A DNA stretch of 64,000 bases from an uncultured Lachnospiraceae bacterium (GCA_902779355.1 CACZBF010000002.1:197633-261632), one strand, 5' to 3'; shown: positions 17,808 through 27,482, numbered from the stretch's first letter. Notes: a model not told the origin generated them from the letters alone. Program-made: numbers and translations.

Positions 17808-20237
17808 ATGACAAGAGATTTCTTCCGAACCTTGACCAAAGATCACCCGCTGTTTCTGGACGGTGCAACCGGGACAAACCTGCAAAAAGCCGGTATGCCG
17901 GTAGGTGTCTGTCCGGAACAATGGATCTTAGATCACCCCGAAAAAGCACTGGATCTGCAGAAAGCCTTCGTCGCAGCGGGGACAAAGATCCTTTATGCGC
18001 CGACTTTTACCGGAAACCGCATCAAACTCGCCGAGTACGGTCTTTCCGACCGTCTGAAAGAGATCAACACGGAGCTGATCGCGCTTTGCCGCCAGGCTGC
18101 CGGAGACAGCGCCTATGTTGCCGGTGATATGACCATGACAGGCCGCCAGCTCTATCCGCTCGGCGATCTGCCGTTTGAAGAACTGGTAGAGGTCTACCGC
18201 GAGCAGGCCGACGTCCTTTTGTCAGCCGGCTGCGATCTTTTTGTCGTAGAAACGATGATGAGCCTGCAGGAAACGAGAGCAGCTGTGATCGCGATCCGGG
18301 AACTTTCCGAAGAGATCCCTGTCATGACGAGCCTTACCTTTGACGAAAACGGCAAGACCCTGTTCGGATCCGACCCCGTGACTTCCGTCGTGGTGCTGCA
18401 GTCTCTCGGCGCGGATGCCGTCGGCATGAACTGTTCCACAGGCCCGGAGGATATGCTGCCGTTGATCGAAAAAATGAAGGGATATGCGACAGTCCCCCTT
18501 CTTGCCAAACCAAATGCAGGGCTTCCCGAACTGGATGATAATGGGAACACGATCTATCGCATGACGCCGGAGACCTTTGCGTCCTACGGTCCGAAACTCA
18601 TTGAAGCAGGTGCGGCCATCCTCGGCGGCTGCTGCGGGACGGAGCCGTCTCATATCAAAGCACTTGCGGATACGGTCAAAGATCTGCCGACCCCCGTAGT
18701 CCATGCAAAAAAACGCCGTGTCGTCACTTCCGAACGCCGATTTTACGAGCTCACACTCGACGGGACGTTCGGCGTCATCGGCGAACGGATCAACCCGACC
18801 GGCAAGAAAAAACTGCAGGAACAGCTGCGGGAAGGCTCTCTTTCTCTGGTCAAGCAGATGGCGAAGGAGCAGGATGCACTCAGCGCTGCGATCCTCGATG
18901 TCAACATGGGCGTCAACGGCATTGATGAAAGACAGATGATGCTCGACGCGATCGACGAAGTTGCCTATACCGTCGACACGCCGCTCTGTATCGATTCCAG
19001 CTCGCCGGAGGTCATCGAGAGCGCACTGCGCCTCTATCCCGGCCGTGCACTGTTGAACTCCGTCTCTCTCGAATCGGAAAAGATCACAAAGATCCTGCCT
19101 CTTGCAAAAAAATACGGCGCGATGTTCATCCTGCTGCCCGTTTCAGACGAGGGACTGCCGAAAGATCAGGAAACAAAGCGGACTATCATCCATGCCGTCA
19201 TGGAAAAAGCGAAAGCGCTCGGCATGGACGAAACGGATATTGTTGTGGACGGACTTGTTGCGACCGTCGGCGCAGAACCGACCGCCGCGCTGGAATGCCT
19301 GGAAACGATCCGCTACTGCAAAGAGGAGCTGCAGCTTGCGACGGTCTGCGGTCTTTCCAATATCAGTTTCGGACTGCCGCAACGGTTGTATGTCAATACC
19401 GCCTTCCTTTCCATGGCGATCAGTAAAGGCCTGACGCTCGCCATCGCAAATCCATCCCAGGAGCTGCTGCTGAATGTTGCCTTTGCAACGGATCTGCTGC
19501 TGCATAAAGAAGACAGCAGCCTCGCCTATATCAACCGTATGAATATGCTCTATCCGCCCACGGAGCAGGCGAACGGTCCAACTGCCGGCGTTTCCGAAAA
19601 GAAAACCCTTACTCCCGGTGAAAAGGTTTATCAGGATGTGTTAAACGGAGAAAAGCAGGACATCGTCGCGGATGTGAAGGTATTACTTGCAGAGGGAAAA
19701 AGCGCCGGTGAGATCATCAACGAGTTCCTGATCCCTGGAATTAACGAGGTTGGAGACAGATATGAAAAGCAGATTTATTTTTTGCCCCAACTCATTTCCA
19801 GTGCCAACGCCATGAAAACAGCCATGGATCATCTGGAGCCGTACCTCGGCGGAGACGCTGCATCGGAAGCACCTGCCACGATCGTCATCGCCACCGTGGA
19901 AGGGGATATCCATGATATCGGCAAAAACCTCGTGGTCCTCATGCTCAAAAACTACGGCTACCGGGTCATCGACCTCGGAAAAGACATAGCCGCAGAGGAG
20001 ATCGTAGACCGCGCCCTTGCCGAAAACGCTGAATTCATCGGCCTTTCCGCGCTGATGACGACCACGATGATGCGGATGAAGGACGTCGTGACGCTCGCAA
20101 AGGAACGGCACTATACCGGCAAGATCATCATCGGCGGCGCCTGCATCACGGAAAGCTTTGCAGACGAAATCGGCGCCGACGGATATGCCGCCGACGCCGC
20201 TGATTGCGTAAAAGTGGTACAAAGACTGTTGGGGTAA
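17808..20237 (+). CDS. metH: Cobalamin-dependent methionine synthase, short form
   Basis: MetH transfers the methyl group of methyltetrahydrofolate through cobalamin to homocysteine. Domains in order: homocysteine/zinc domain with Cys209, Cys275 and Cys276 (GGCCG); pterin-binding domain (about 320-575); cobalamin cap; and B12 domain with DIHDIG, where His702 is the axial ligand. The chain stops at 809 residues, so the C-terminal AdoMet reactivation domain of the long form is absent, as usual in Clostridia, and a separate activase must serve it. There is only ~110 bp between the divergent starts, and no cobalamin or SAM riboswitch was seen there. Confidence 0.96.
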   Translation: MTRDFFRTLTKDHPLFLDGATGTNLQKAGMPVGVCPEQWILDHPEKALDLQKAFVAAGTKILYAPTFTGNRIKLAEYGLSDRLKEINTELIALCRQAAGDSAYVAGDMTMTGRQLYPLGDLPFEELVEVYREQADVLLSAGCDLFVVETMMSLQETRAAVIAIRELSEEIPVMTSLTFDENGKTLFGSDPVTSVVVLQSLGADAVGMNCSTGPEDMLPLIEKMKGYATVPLLAKPNAGLPELDDNGNTIYRMTPETFASYGPKLIEAGAAILGGCCGTEPSHIKALADTVKDLPTPVVHAKKRRVVTSERRFYELTLDGTFGVIGERINPTGKKKLQEQLREGSLSLVKQMAKEQDALSAAILDVNMGVNGIDERQMMLDAIDEVAYTVDTPLCIDSSSPEVIESALRLYPGRALLNSVSLESEKITKILPLAKKYGAMFILLPVSDEGLPKDQETKRTIIHAVMEKAKALGMDETDIVVDGLVATVGAEPTAALECLETIRYCKEELQLATVCGLSNISFGLPQRLYVNTAFLSMAISKGLTLAIANPSQELLLNVAFATDLLLHKEDSSLAYINRMNMLYPPTEQANGPTAGVSEKKTLTPGEKVYQDVLNGEKQDIVADVKVLLAEGKSAGEIINEFLIPGINEVGDRYEKQIYFLPQLISSANAMKTAMDHLEPYLGGDAASEAPATIVIATVEGDIHDIGKNLVVLMLKNYGYRVIDLGKDIAAEEIVDRALAENAEFIGLSALMTTTMMRMKDVVTLAKERHYTGKIIIGGACITESFADEIGADGYAADAADCVKVVQRLLG

Positions 20238-20243
20238 ACGCCT

Positions 20244-22031
20244 CTACCCGGAGACTTCCTCCTCCGTCTTTGTCACCGCGATATTCAGTTCTTTCAGCTG
20301 CTTGTCCTCTACAGGACCGGGCGCACCCATCATCACATCCTGTGCGTTCTTGTTCATCGGGAACGGAATGATCTCCCGGATCGACTCCTCGCCCGCGAGC
20401 AGCATCACCATCCGGTCAACCCCGGGCGCAATGCCTGCATGCGGCGGTGCTCCGTAGCAGAATGCATGATACATCGCCGGGAACTTCGCTTTCACATCTT
20501 CTTCCCCGAGCCGTACCATCTCAAAGGCCTTTACCATGATCTCCGGATCGTGATTTCGCACGGCACCGGAGGACAACTCGATCCCGTTGCAGACCAGATC
20601 GTACTGATCCGCCTTGATCTGAAGCGGATCGATCTCTCCGCGTTCCGCCTTCAGAAGTGTCTCCATCCCGCCGGACGGCATGGAGAATGGATTATGGCAG
20701 AATTCCAGTTCTCCGGACTCTTCCCCGATCTCGTACATCGGGAAGTCCACGATCCAGCAGAAGGTATACTGTTCTTTATCCATATGGCCAGGCACAACCG
20801 GGCCAAACGTCTTGATGATCACGCCTGCGGTCTTCTGCACCGCCGAAAGTGCGCCGGCAGAGAGCACCACGAGATCGCCGCTCTTTAAGGACAGCGCTTC
20901 GATCACTTTTTCTTTTGTCGGGGTCACAAACTTCGCGATCCCGCCGACGATCTCCTGATTTTCGTCCACACGGAACCAGTAAGCCTTGTTGCCGGCCACC
21001 ACCTCCACCTCGGCAAGGGTCTTTTCGATCACCTTGCGGCTCTCCTTGAAATCAGAGATCACAACTGCTTTCACCGTATTCCCGGCGAAAGGCTCAAACC
21101 CGCATCCGGAGAGAACTTCGGTCGCATCCGTGACTTCGAGGTCGATCCGCAGATCCGGTTTGTCCGTACCGAAACGCTCCATGGCCTCGAGATAAGGGAT
21201 CCTCTGGAACGGCGACGCGCTCGCCCTGTCATAGAGTCCGTATTCCGCAAAGATCGGCGGCAGAACATCCTCCAATACTGCAAAGACATCCTCCTGGGTT
21301 GCGAATGCCATTTCCATATCAAGCTGATAAAATTCCCCGGGGCTCCGATCGCCTCTGGCGTCTTCATCACGGAAGCACGGTGCGATCTGAAAATACCGGT
21401 CAAACCCTGCCGTCATCAATAACTGCTTAAACTGCTGCGGCGCCTGGGGCAGTGCGTAAAACTTGCCCGGGTGCTTACGGCTCGGCACGAGATAATCCCG
21501 TGCACCCTCCGGCGAGGAAGCCGTCAGGATCGGCGTCGTGATCTCCAGAAAACCGTGATCCGTCATCGACTGCCGGAGTGCTGCGATCACTTTGGAACGG
21601 AGCACCATATTCGCCTTCACCGCAGGATTACGAAGGTCGAGATACCTGTAACGGAGTCTTGCGGTCTCATCCGCCTCGCGGCTGTGGTTGATCTCAAACG
21701 GAAGTTCTCTGAACCGGCATCTGCCAAGCACTTCCACCTTTTCCGGCACGATCTCGATCTCACCGGTGGGGAGGTTCGCATTTTTTGCGCTTCGTTCTCT
21801 GACCGTTCCTTCTACAGAGATCGTGGACTCCTTCGTGATCTCCCGGAACAGTTTCACCATCTCTTCGGTCTCCGCCACGATCTGTGTCGTACCGTAAAAA
21901 TCTCTCAGCACAACAAAACCGAGAGATGCACCCACCTCCCGGAAATTTTCCATCCATCCCGAAAGCTTCACCTGCGCGCCCGCGTCCGAAAGCCGCAGTT
22001 CGTTACAGGTATGCGTTCTTGACTGTGTCAT
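20244..22031 (-). CDS. aspS: Aspartyl-tRNA synthetase
   Basis: A class II synthetase of 595 residues, the usual bacterial AspRS length. It has the N-terminal OB-fold anticodon domain, motif 2 (FRDEDARGDRSPGEFYQLD), the bacterial GAD insertion and motif 3 (GIAPGVDRMVMLL). It charges tRNA-Asp with aspartate; whether it also charges tRNA-Asn cannot be decided here. It lies 41 bp downstream of hisS on the same strand, a common pair in Firmicutes, and converges on metH with a 6-bp gap. Confidence 0.97.
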   Translation of the reverse strand: MTQSRTHTCNELRLSDAGAQVKLSGWMENFREVGASLGFVVLRDFYGTTQIVAETEEMVKLFREITKESTISVEGTVRERSAKNANLPTGEIEIVPEKVEVLGRCRFRELPFEINHSREADETARLRYRYLDLRNPAVKANMVLRSKVIAALRQSMTDHGFLEITTPILTASSPEGARDYLVPSRKHPGKFYALPQAPQQFKQLLMTAGFDRYFQIAPCFRDEDARGDRSPGEFYQLDMEMAFATQEDVFAVLEDVLPPIFAEYGLYDRASASPFQRIPYLEAMERFGTDKPDLRIDLEVTDATEVLSGCGFEPFAGNTVKAVVISDFKESRKVIEKTLAEVEVVAGNKAYWFRVDENQEIVGGIAKFVTPTKEKVIEALSLKSGDLVVLSAGALSAVQKTAGVIIKTFGPVVPGHMDKEQYTFCWIVDFPMYEIGEESGELEFCHNPFSMPSGGMETLLKAERGEIDPLQIKADQYDLVCNGIELSSGAVRNHDPEIMVKAFEMVRLGEEDVKAKFPAMYHAFCYGAPPHAGIAPGVDRMVMLLAGEESIREIIPFPMNKNAQDVMMGAPGPVEDKQLKELNIAVTKTEEEVSG

Positions 22032-22072
22032 CTTTCTTACTCTCCTCTATACTCGCTTTATTAAATCGCTAC

Positions 22073-23332
22073 TTAATTATTAAAGATTTCCTTGATCTCT
22101 TCGTAACCCTGATTCGTCAGTTGTTCCTTCTGGAACTTCTTGTTTTTGTTCATGCGCACGATCAGAACCTGATCGCCGTTTGCCCTGGCGGCCTTCGCTT
22201 CCGCAAATACGGCCGAAAGCTTCTCGGCCGGGTATCCCTTTTCGATGAGATATGCCGTCTTTTTCCCACCTGTGGGAACCGTAAACCCGCTCTCCAAAAG
22301 CAGCAGGATGATCCGCTCAAATCCAATGGAGAAGCCGCATGCGGGGACATTTGTCCCGGTAAACTTCCCGATCATCTCATCATACCGTCCGCCGCCGCCG
22401 CAGCTCCCGCCAAATTCCGGGATCGCGATCTCAAAGATCGTGCCGGTATAATAGCTCATGCCGCGCACCAGCGTCGGGTCGAAGACGAGCGCAAAATCCG
22501 CTTCCTTTGCGCTTTCCACGGCAGATGCGATCTCCTTTAAGCTAGTTGCGATCGCAGGATCCAGACGCTCTCCCAGTTCTTGCAGCAAAAAGTCCACGCC
22601 GGAAGGAACATCCTTTTTGTCAGAAAGAGCCTGAAACAGCCCCGTATACGTCTCAACTGCTTCTTTTGCATAGCCTGCTTCGATCAGTTCCGCCGACACC
22701 CCGTCGAGTCCGATCTTATCGAGCTTATCCAGCACGATAAAGATGCTGTCATAGGCTTCCTCCGGAAAACCGCTGTATCCGGCCATCGCTTTTAGAATGC
22801 GTCGCTCGTTGATCCGGATCTCAAAGCCCTTAAAGCCGAGTTTACCGAGCGTCGCCGTCGTCGCAAGGATCAGCTCGATCTCCGCCAGATTCCCGCTTTC
22901 TCCGAGAATATCGATATCGCACTGCGTAAACTGGCGATAACGACCGCGTTGCGGACGGTCTGCACGCCATACATTTCCGATCTGCAAGGCCTTAAACGGA
23001 TTCGGCAGCTCATTCGCATGATTGGCATAAAATCTCGAAAGCGGCACCGTCAGGTCATAGCGCATGCCGTAATCCACGACATCCCGCTCTTCTTTCGCTT
23101 CCGCCAAATTCAGCTTTTCTCCCCGCTTCAGCACCTGAAAGATCAGCTTTTCGTTCTCTCCGCCCTGGCGGTTCGACAGGTTCTCAATATTCTCCATACA
23201 AGGCGTTTCGATCGGTGTAAAACCGAATTGCCGGTATGTTTCCTTGATCACTCCGGTGACATAGTCCCGGATTTCCATTTCCTGCGGCAGAATGTCCTTC
23301 ATGCCGTTTACGGGTTTCTTGGATAATCCCAT
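22073..23332 (-). CDS. hisS: Histidyl-tRNA synthetase
   Basis: A class II synthetase of about 419 residues. The N-terminus MGLSKKPVNGMKDILP is typical, motif 2 reads RADRPQRGRYRQFTQCDID, and the histidine-specific region has LVRGMSYYTGTIFEIA. The anticodon-binding domain is at the C-terminus. The ATG at 23332 has CTGGAGG seven bases upstream; an earlier in-frame codon 36 bases away lacks a ribosome site. A strong stem-loop sits in the leader just before the gene, and no T-box could be recognised. Confidence 0.96.
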   Translation of the reverse strand: MGLSKKPVNGMKDILPQEMEIRDYVTGVIKETYRQFGFTPIETPCMENIENLSNRQGGENEKLIFQVLKRGEKLNLAEAKEERDVVDYGMRYDLTVPLSRFYANHANELPNPFKALQIGNVWRADRPQRGRYRQFTQCDIDILGESGNLAEIELILATTATLGKLGFKGFEIRINERRILKAMAGYSGFPEEAYDSIFIVLDKLDKIGLDGVSAELIEAGYAKEAVETYTGLFQALSDKKDVPSGVDFLLQELGERLDPAIATSLKEIASAVESAKEADFALVFDPTLVRGMSYYTGTIFEIAIPEFGGSCGGGGRYDEMIGKFTGTNVPACGFSIGFERIILLLLESGFTVPTGGKKTAYLIEKGYPAEKLSAVFAEAKAARANGDQVLIVRMNKNKKFQKEQLTNQGYEEIKEIFNN

Positions 23333-23350
23333 TGATTGCCTCCAGCTTTT

Positions 23351-23395
23351 GGCATGAGGTGTCACCAACTGCGTTGGTGACGGAGTCCTGATGCC
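23351..23395. repeat. Stem-loop element in the hisS leader
   Basis: GTCACCAA (23361-23368) and TTGGTGAC (23374-23381) form a perfect 8-bp stem around a 5-nt loop. A weaker outer stem GGCAT/ATGCC (23351-23355 and 23391-23395) encloses it. No T-tract follows on either strand, and a T-box core is not visible. It could be an mRNA structure controlling hisS or a dispersed palindromic repeat. Confidence 0.55.
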
Positions 23396-23435
23396 GTTTT
23401 CATAGATTGCTTTTCACTACCTGCAATCACGCAGC

Positions 23436-24410
23436 TCAATAATTATTCAGGTCGATCATTTCCGATTCGAAACGGCAGAATCCGTTGCCGCCGCCCAACC
23501 GGACATTGTACTTCGCTTTATCCGCTTTCCTTGCCAGATCGTGGTACAAGATCCCCTGCTCGGGATAGATGCAGTATCCGACCGAAAGCGTGTACGTATA
23601 GGTATTGCCGTCAAATTCCATTTCGTGCGCTGCATTGGAGTATTTGCTGACCATCTCTCGCACCTCATCCGTTTTGCGGTTCTTGATGAGCACCAGGAAT
23701 TCCTGTCCCGCATTCCGGCTGATGATAGACTCCGTCCCGAAAAAGGTGCGCAGCTCCTCTGCGATCGTCTTCAACACCATATCTCCCGTATGATGTCCGT
23801 GGCATTCGTTGAAGTCCTTAAACCGATCCACTTCGATCAGGACCAGCGCCGCCGGCTCGTCCGAATGGTGGTTGAAATAGTCCTTGGCATAGGCATCTCC
23901 CGCATGACGGCTGAAGAGCTTCGTCAAAGGATCATATTCTGCATAGCGTCGCGCCAGAGAATGCGGATCATAAAGCTCTGAAATATCATTCATGAGGAAC
24001 AGCGCGCTGACGATATCATCTTCCTCCGACAGTTCACAGGACACCAACATCCGCCGGGTATTTCCCTCCTCGCCGCAGTCTCCGTCCACACAGAGGAACG
24101 TCTCCCCGTCCCGATAGGTTTGCAGGAGGTTCTCTCTCTGAAAGATTGTATATAACTCACCCGATTTCTCTTTTGGGTCCATCAGTTCCAGCAATTTTTC
24201 GACAAATGCGTCATAATCGCTCTCACGCGCCGCGAGCCGGAGTCGCTCCGCAAGATGCGAATATCCCACTTTCCCATTGGTCAGGTCGGCCCTAAAATAG
24301 CCCGTCCTGCGCTGGTATTCCGGAAAAGAAGGATAGCCCAAATAATCCGCAAAACTTTTTCCCGTAATGCGATAGAGCGCTTCCGTTGTAATCTCTTCCG
24401 GTTTGCTCAC
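23436..24410 (-). CDS. GGDEF-like protein with degenerate signature
   Basis: About 324 residues. The N-terminal half (~150 residues) is an unassigned, possibly PAS-like sensory region. The C-terminal half begins with the typical DPLTKLFSRHAGD and has the GGDEF fold, but the signature reads AGQEF. The half-site Gly and Asp are both changed, so cyclase activity is doubtful; a receptor or scaffold role is an inference. A GTG start with GGGAGGAAA upstream is preferred to an ATG 90 bases earlier. It has its own consensus promoter. Confidence 0.85.
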   Translation of the reverse strand: MSKPEEITTEALYRITGKSFADYLGYPSFPEYQRRTGYFRADLTNGKVGYSHLAERLRLAARESDYDAFVEKLLELMDPKEKSGELYTIFQRENLLQTYRDGETFLCVDGDCGEEGNTRRMLVSCELSEEDDIVSALFLMNDISELYDPHSLARRYAEYDPLTKLFSRHAGDAYAKDYFNHHSDEPAALVLIEVDRFKDFNECHGHHTGDMVLKTIAEELRTFFGTESIISRNAGQEFLVLIKNRKTDEVREMVSKYSNAAHEMEFDGNTYTYTLSVGYCIYPEQGILYHDLARKADKAKYNVRLGGGNGFCRFESEMIDLNNY

Positions 24411-24450
24411 TGCTCTTTCCTCCCTACACAAAATCTCTGAAACAGTCTTT

Positions 24451-24479
24451 ATTTTAGCGAATTCGCGCCTTTCCGTCAA
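24451..24479 (-). promoter_or_regulatory. Sigma-70 promoter for the GGDEF-like gene
   Basis: On the minus strand TTGACG and TAAAAT are 17 bp apart, about 40 bp before the GTG start. Both hexamers are close to consensus. Confidence 0.65.
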
Positions 24480-24509
24480 CGGCGGCAAGGCGTCCCACAA
24501 TTGCCTTCC

Positions 24510-25601
24510 TTACAGCAGGATCGAGATCCGGCTCTTGCCATCATAGGTATATTCCAGCCTGGCCGCCATTTTCTTTAAGATCGTGACGCCCAGCTCGTCT
24601 TCTTCCTGGGCAAACGGATTGTATTCTTTTCCGCCACAGGTCAGTTCGATCTCGCATCTGCCGTCCGCTTCGGCATAGGAAACCGCCAGATGCATGGAAA
24701 CCGGTTCTTTCGGCTCATAGCACTGTGCCATCATCTCATAGACCAGTTCCTCGCAACAAAGCTGGAGTCTGCCGATCCGTTTATGGCGCATGCCGTATTT
24801 CTCGCCGAAGATCAGAAGCCCGCCCTGCATTTTCATAAGGTCAAACGTGCGGCTTTGGATCTCAAACGAGAAGTATTTGATCTTTTGGATGAAAGCTACC
24901 GTCTTTTCCCGCTTGGGATGCTCAAACACCTCTGCCGGCGTTCCCTGCTCATAGATGCCGTGCTCCGCAAAAAACAGCACCCGGTCTGCAAGCTCTCTCG
25001 CAAAACTCATCTCATGCGTCACGATCAGCATCGCCAGATGGCGTTTGGATAACATCCGGATCACGGCCAGCACTTCACCGACCATCGTCGGATCCAGCGC
25101 GCTCGTCGGCTCGTCAAACAGCAGCACCTTCGGGCTCATCATGAGGCTCCTGCAGATCGCGATCCGCTGCTGCTGCCCGCCGGAGAGCACGTCCGGGTAA
25201 TCATAGGCCCGCGTGGAAAGACTGACCTGCGATAAAAGGTCCTTCGCTTTTTCCTCCGCTTCCTCGCGCGACATGCCAAGCAGTTTCACCGGGGCGAGGC
25301 ACAGATTGTCCATCACGTTCATATGGGAAAACAGGTGGAATTTCTGGTAAACCATGCCCATACTGCGGCGGATCTTGTCCACATCCGCGCCTTTCGCCGT
25401 GATCTCCTGCCCGTCGATCCAGATCTGCCCGCTGTCCGGCACCGTAAGGAGTTCCAACGACCGCAGAAAAACACTTTTCCCACAGCCGGATTCTCCGATG
25501 ATCGCGATCCGTTCGCCCTCTGACACAGTCAGCTCCACATCCTGCAGCACCTGCCGATCCCCAAAGGATTTACAAAGCCCTTTTACTTCAATCAACGGCA
25601 T
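24510..25601 (-). CDS. Amino-acid ABC transporter ATPase fused to an RsbW-like domain
   Basis: Residues 1-240 are a GlnQ/HisP-type ATPase with Walker A GESGCGKS, signature LSGGQQQRIAI and Walker B LLFDEPTSALD. The last ~120 residues resemble an RsbW-type GHKL ATPase domain: EELVYEMMA at the N-box position, CGGKEYNPF at the G1 position and ELGVTILKKMA at G2. The N-box Asn and the G1 Asp appear changed, so this domain may bind a partner rather than ATP. Typical GlnQ proteins are ~245 residues long and lack it. It overlaps the permease gene by 14 bp. Confidence 0.88.
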   Translation of the reverse strand: MPLIEVKGLCKSFGDRQVLQDVELTVSEGERIAIIGESGCGKSVFLRSLELLTVPDSGQIWIDGQEITAKGADVDKIRRSMGMVYQKFHLFSHMNVMDNLCLAPVKLLGMSREEAEEKAKDLLSQVSLSTRAYDYPDVLSGGQQQRIAICRSLMMSPKVLLFDEPTSALDPTMVGEVLAVIRMLSKRHLAMLIVTHEMSFARELADRVLFFAEHGIYEQGTPAEVFEHPKREKTVAFIQKIKYFSFEIQSRTFDLMKMQGGLLIFGEKYGMRHKRIGRLQLCCEELVYEMMAQCYEPKEPVSMHLAVSYAEADGRCEIELTCGGKEYNPFAQEEDELGVTILKKMAARLEYTYDGKSRISILL

Positions 25602-26268
25602 GGCGGGCTCCTTTCTTCCTCCGGTTTGTCAGGGCGAAGATCCCGTAAACCAGATAAGACAGACCAAGATACAAAAGCATCCCGATCGTGATCGTCAGAA
25701 ACGGCTGCATTGTGCGTGCCGCCGTATTATTGATCACTCTCGTCAGATCCGTGATCGAGATGTATCCCACCACGCTCGTCCATTGGATCAGGTTCACGAT
25801 CAACGACTGATAGACCGGCTTCGCGATCGTGAGGATCTGCGGAAGCGCGACCAGGCGGAACGCCTCTTTTCTCCCGAACCCTAACGTCCGCGCCGCTTCT
25901 ACCTGTCCGATATCCACTGCCTTTGAAGCAGCACGCAGCAATTCTGCCACATGCGCGGAAAGGTTGAGTGAAAACGTCATGATCGCCACCACCACGGGCG
26001 CAAAGCCTGCACGGGCGAACACACCGTAATACAACAGCAAGAGCAACATAAGCACCGGCGTCCCGCGGAGCACCGCGATATAGACACCCGCAATCGCACT
26101 GACCACCTTATTTTTCCTTGTACGCAAAAAACAGACGCCTGCACCGAGCAGCGTCCCGAAAAGGAGGGAAACCGCCGTGATCTGCAGCGTCACCAGAAGC
26201 CCGCCAAGGATCGTGCGGTAGGAGTTTCCCTCGATCAAAACCTTGTATAACTGTTCCTGAAACGTCAT
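25588..26268 (-). CDS. Polar amino acid ABC transporter permease (HisM/GlnP type)
   Basis: A membrane protein of 226 residues with about five membrane helices. It has the family N-terminal segment GGLLVTLQITAVSLLFG, the PVLMLLLLLYYGVF stretch and the EAA-like loop VEAARTLGFGRKEAFRLVALP that docks on the ATPase. Its start overlaps the stop of the binding-protein gene by one base, and its end overlaps the ATPase gene. One permease gene implies a homodimer. The substrate is probably an amino acid. Confidence 0.94.
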   Translation of the reverse strand: MTFQEQLYKVLIEGNSYRTILGGLLVTLQITAVSLLFGTLLGAGVCFLRTRKNKVVSAIAGVYIAVLRGTPVLMLLLLLYYGVFARAGFAPVVVAIMTFSLNLSAHVAELLRAASKAVDIGQVEAARTLGFGRKEAFRLVALPQILTIAKPVYQSLIVNLIQWTSVVGYISITDLTRVINNTAARTMQPFLTITIGMLLYLGLSYLVYGIFALTNRRKKGARHAVD

Positions 26269-27458
26269 TACTTCGCAGCTTCCTCCATGATCTCCTGCTG
26301 CTTCTGCTTCGTCAGCACGTTCGTGATCAGATCCGAGTAATAGGACTGCGTCGTGATCGTGCGATCCGGAATATCCAGTTTGCCGTAATTTGCAAAGTCC
26401 AGAATGCTGTCAATGTAGCTCATGCAAGCCAGCTCTTCCTCCGTCATGCTCTGCATCAGCGCTTCTTTCTGATTCTTTTTCTCTTCATCCGTCGCGTTGG
26501 CCAGTTCATCTGCCGCTGCGGAAGTTCTGGTCCAGAAGACCGCATCCACATTGCCGCTGGAAAGCGCCGTCGCACGGCCGATACTGTCAACGACCACCAG
26601 CTCGATATTCTTCCCGATCCGTTTCCCGATCTCTGCAAGCACTGCCGTGTTAAATCCTGCCGGCTTGCCGTCTGCGGATACATAGTCCATCGGCGGCAAC
26701 GCACCGGTAACCGCCACGCGGATCGTATCGGCACCGTCAATCTTGTCCATCGCTACGGGCTGCGGCGTCTGTCCGTTGATCACGTTCGTGATCTGCTCTT
26801 CAATAAGGCGGTCCATCGTACCGTCCACCTTCATATCCGCGATCGCGGCATTGAAAAGATCCCGCAGATCCGTCCTGTCCTCCATCATCAGGAAGGAAAA
26901 GTCGTTGCTGAGAATACCGCGGAACATCAGGTCCGCAAAGGTGTTGCGCTCTTTGTTCATGTCGTACATATAAAGCGTCACAAGAGAATCATCCAGCGAG
27001 CAAAGATAGTCGCCCACGTTCTTGTAACAGTTCATATAATCGATCTCGCCGGCATTCAGCGCCATCTGCATTTCCGTCAGGGAATCGTAGAACTTGATCT
27101 CCACCTGGCCGCTCTGCATGCTGCCCATCACATCAAACTGAAATGGAAACCAAACATAGCCCTCCTTCGAAAGAAGGGAAAGCGCCGTTGCACGCGTCAG
27201 GCTGTAGGTACCCATCCCCTCCGGCGTCATATTGAGCATCGACAGCATTCCGATCCGGGAAACTCTCGCGCCCACCTGCGTCGGGTCGTATTTCAACGGG
27301 ATCTCCGGCTCATCTGCCGGATCCGGCTGTTTCGGCATCTCTTCGGTCTGCTCTGTATTCTGCGCAGTATCGCCTGCCGCCCCTTTTTCTCCGCATCCTG
27401 ACAGCATTCCAAGTCCAAGCGCCGCCACCAGGAGCGCCGCGATCATTCTTTTTTTCAT
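26268..27458 (-). CDS. Solute-binding lipoprotein of the amino-acid ABC transporter, unusual tandem layout
   Basis: The signal peptide ends in the lipobox LSGC, so the protein is lipid-anchored outside. At 396 residues it is longer than the usual ~270. The first ~235 residues end with FNAAIADMKVDGTMDRLIEE, a motif normally found at the C-terminus of SBP_bac_3 proteins. A second stretch then starts (from about 243) with IRVAVTGALPPMDYVSADG, the motif normally at the N-terminus of that family. It thus looks like a whole binding domain plus part of another. It is the first gene of the transporter operon. Confidence 0.88.
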   Translation of the reverse strand: MKKRMIAALLVAALGLGMLSGCGEKGAAGDTAQNTEQTEEMPKQPDPADEPEIPLKYDPTQVGARVSRIGMLSMLNMTPEGMGTYSLTRATALSLLSKEGYVWFPFQFDVMGSMQSGQVEIKFYDSLTEMQMALNAGEIDYMNCYKNVGDYLCSLDDSLVTLYMYDMNKERNTFADLMFRGILSNDFSFLMMEDRTDLRDLFNAAIADMKVDGTMDRLIEEQITNVINGQTPQPVAMDKIDGADTIRVAVTGALPPMDYVSADGKPAGFNTAVLAEIGKRIGKNIELVVVDSIGRATALSSGNVDAVFWTRTSAAADELANATDEEKKNQKEALMQSMTEEELACMSYIDSILDFANYGKLDIPDRTITTQSYYSDLITNVLTKQKQQEIMEEAAK

Positions 27459-27482
27459 TCTCCTCTTCCTCCTATGCTATCC

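Noticed and set aside
23333-23435. T-box leader before hisS
   Set aside because: The space is too short and no T-box core sequence or terminator pair is present.
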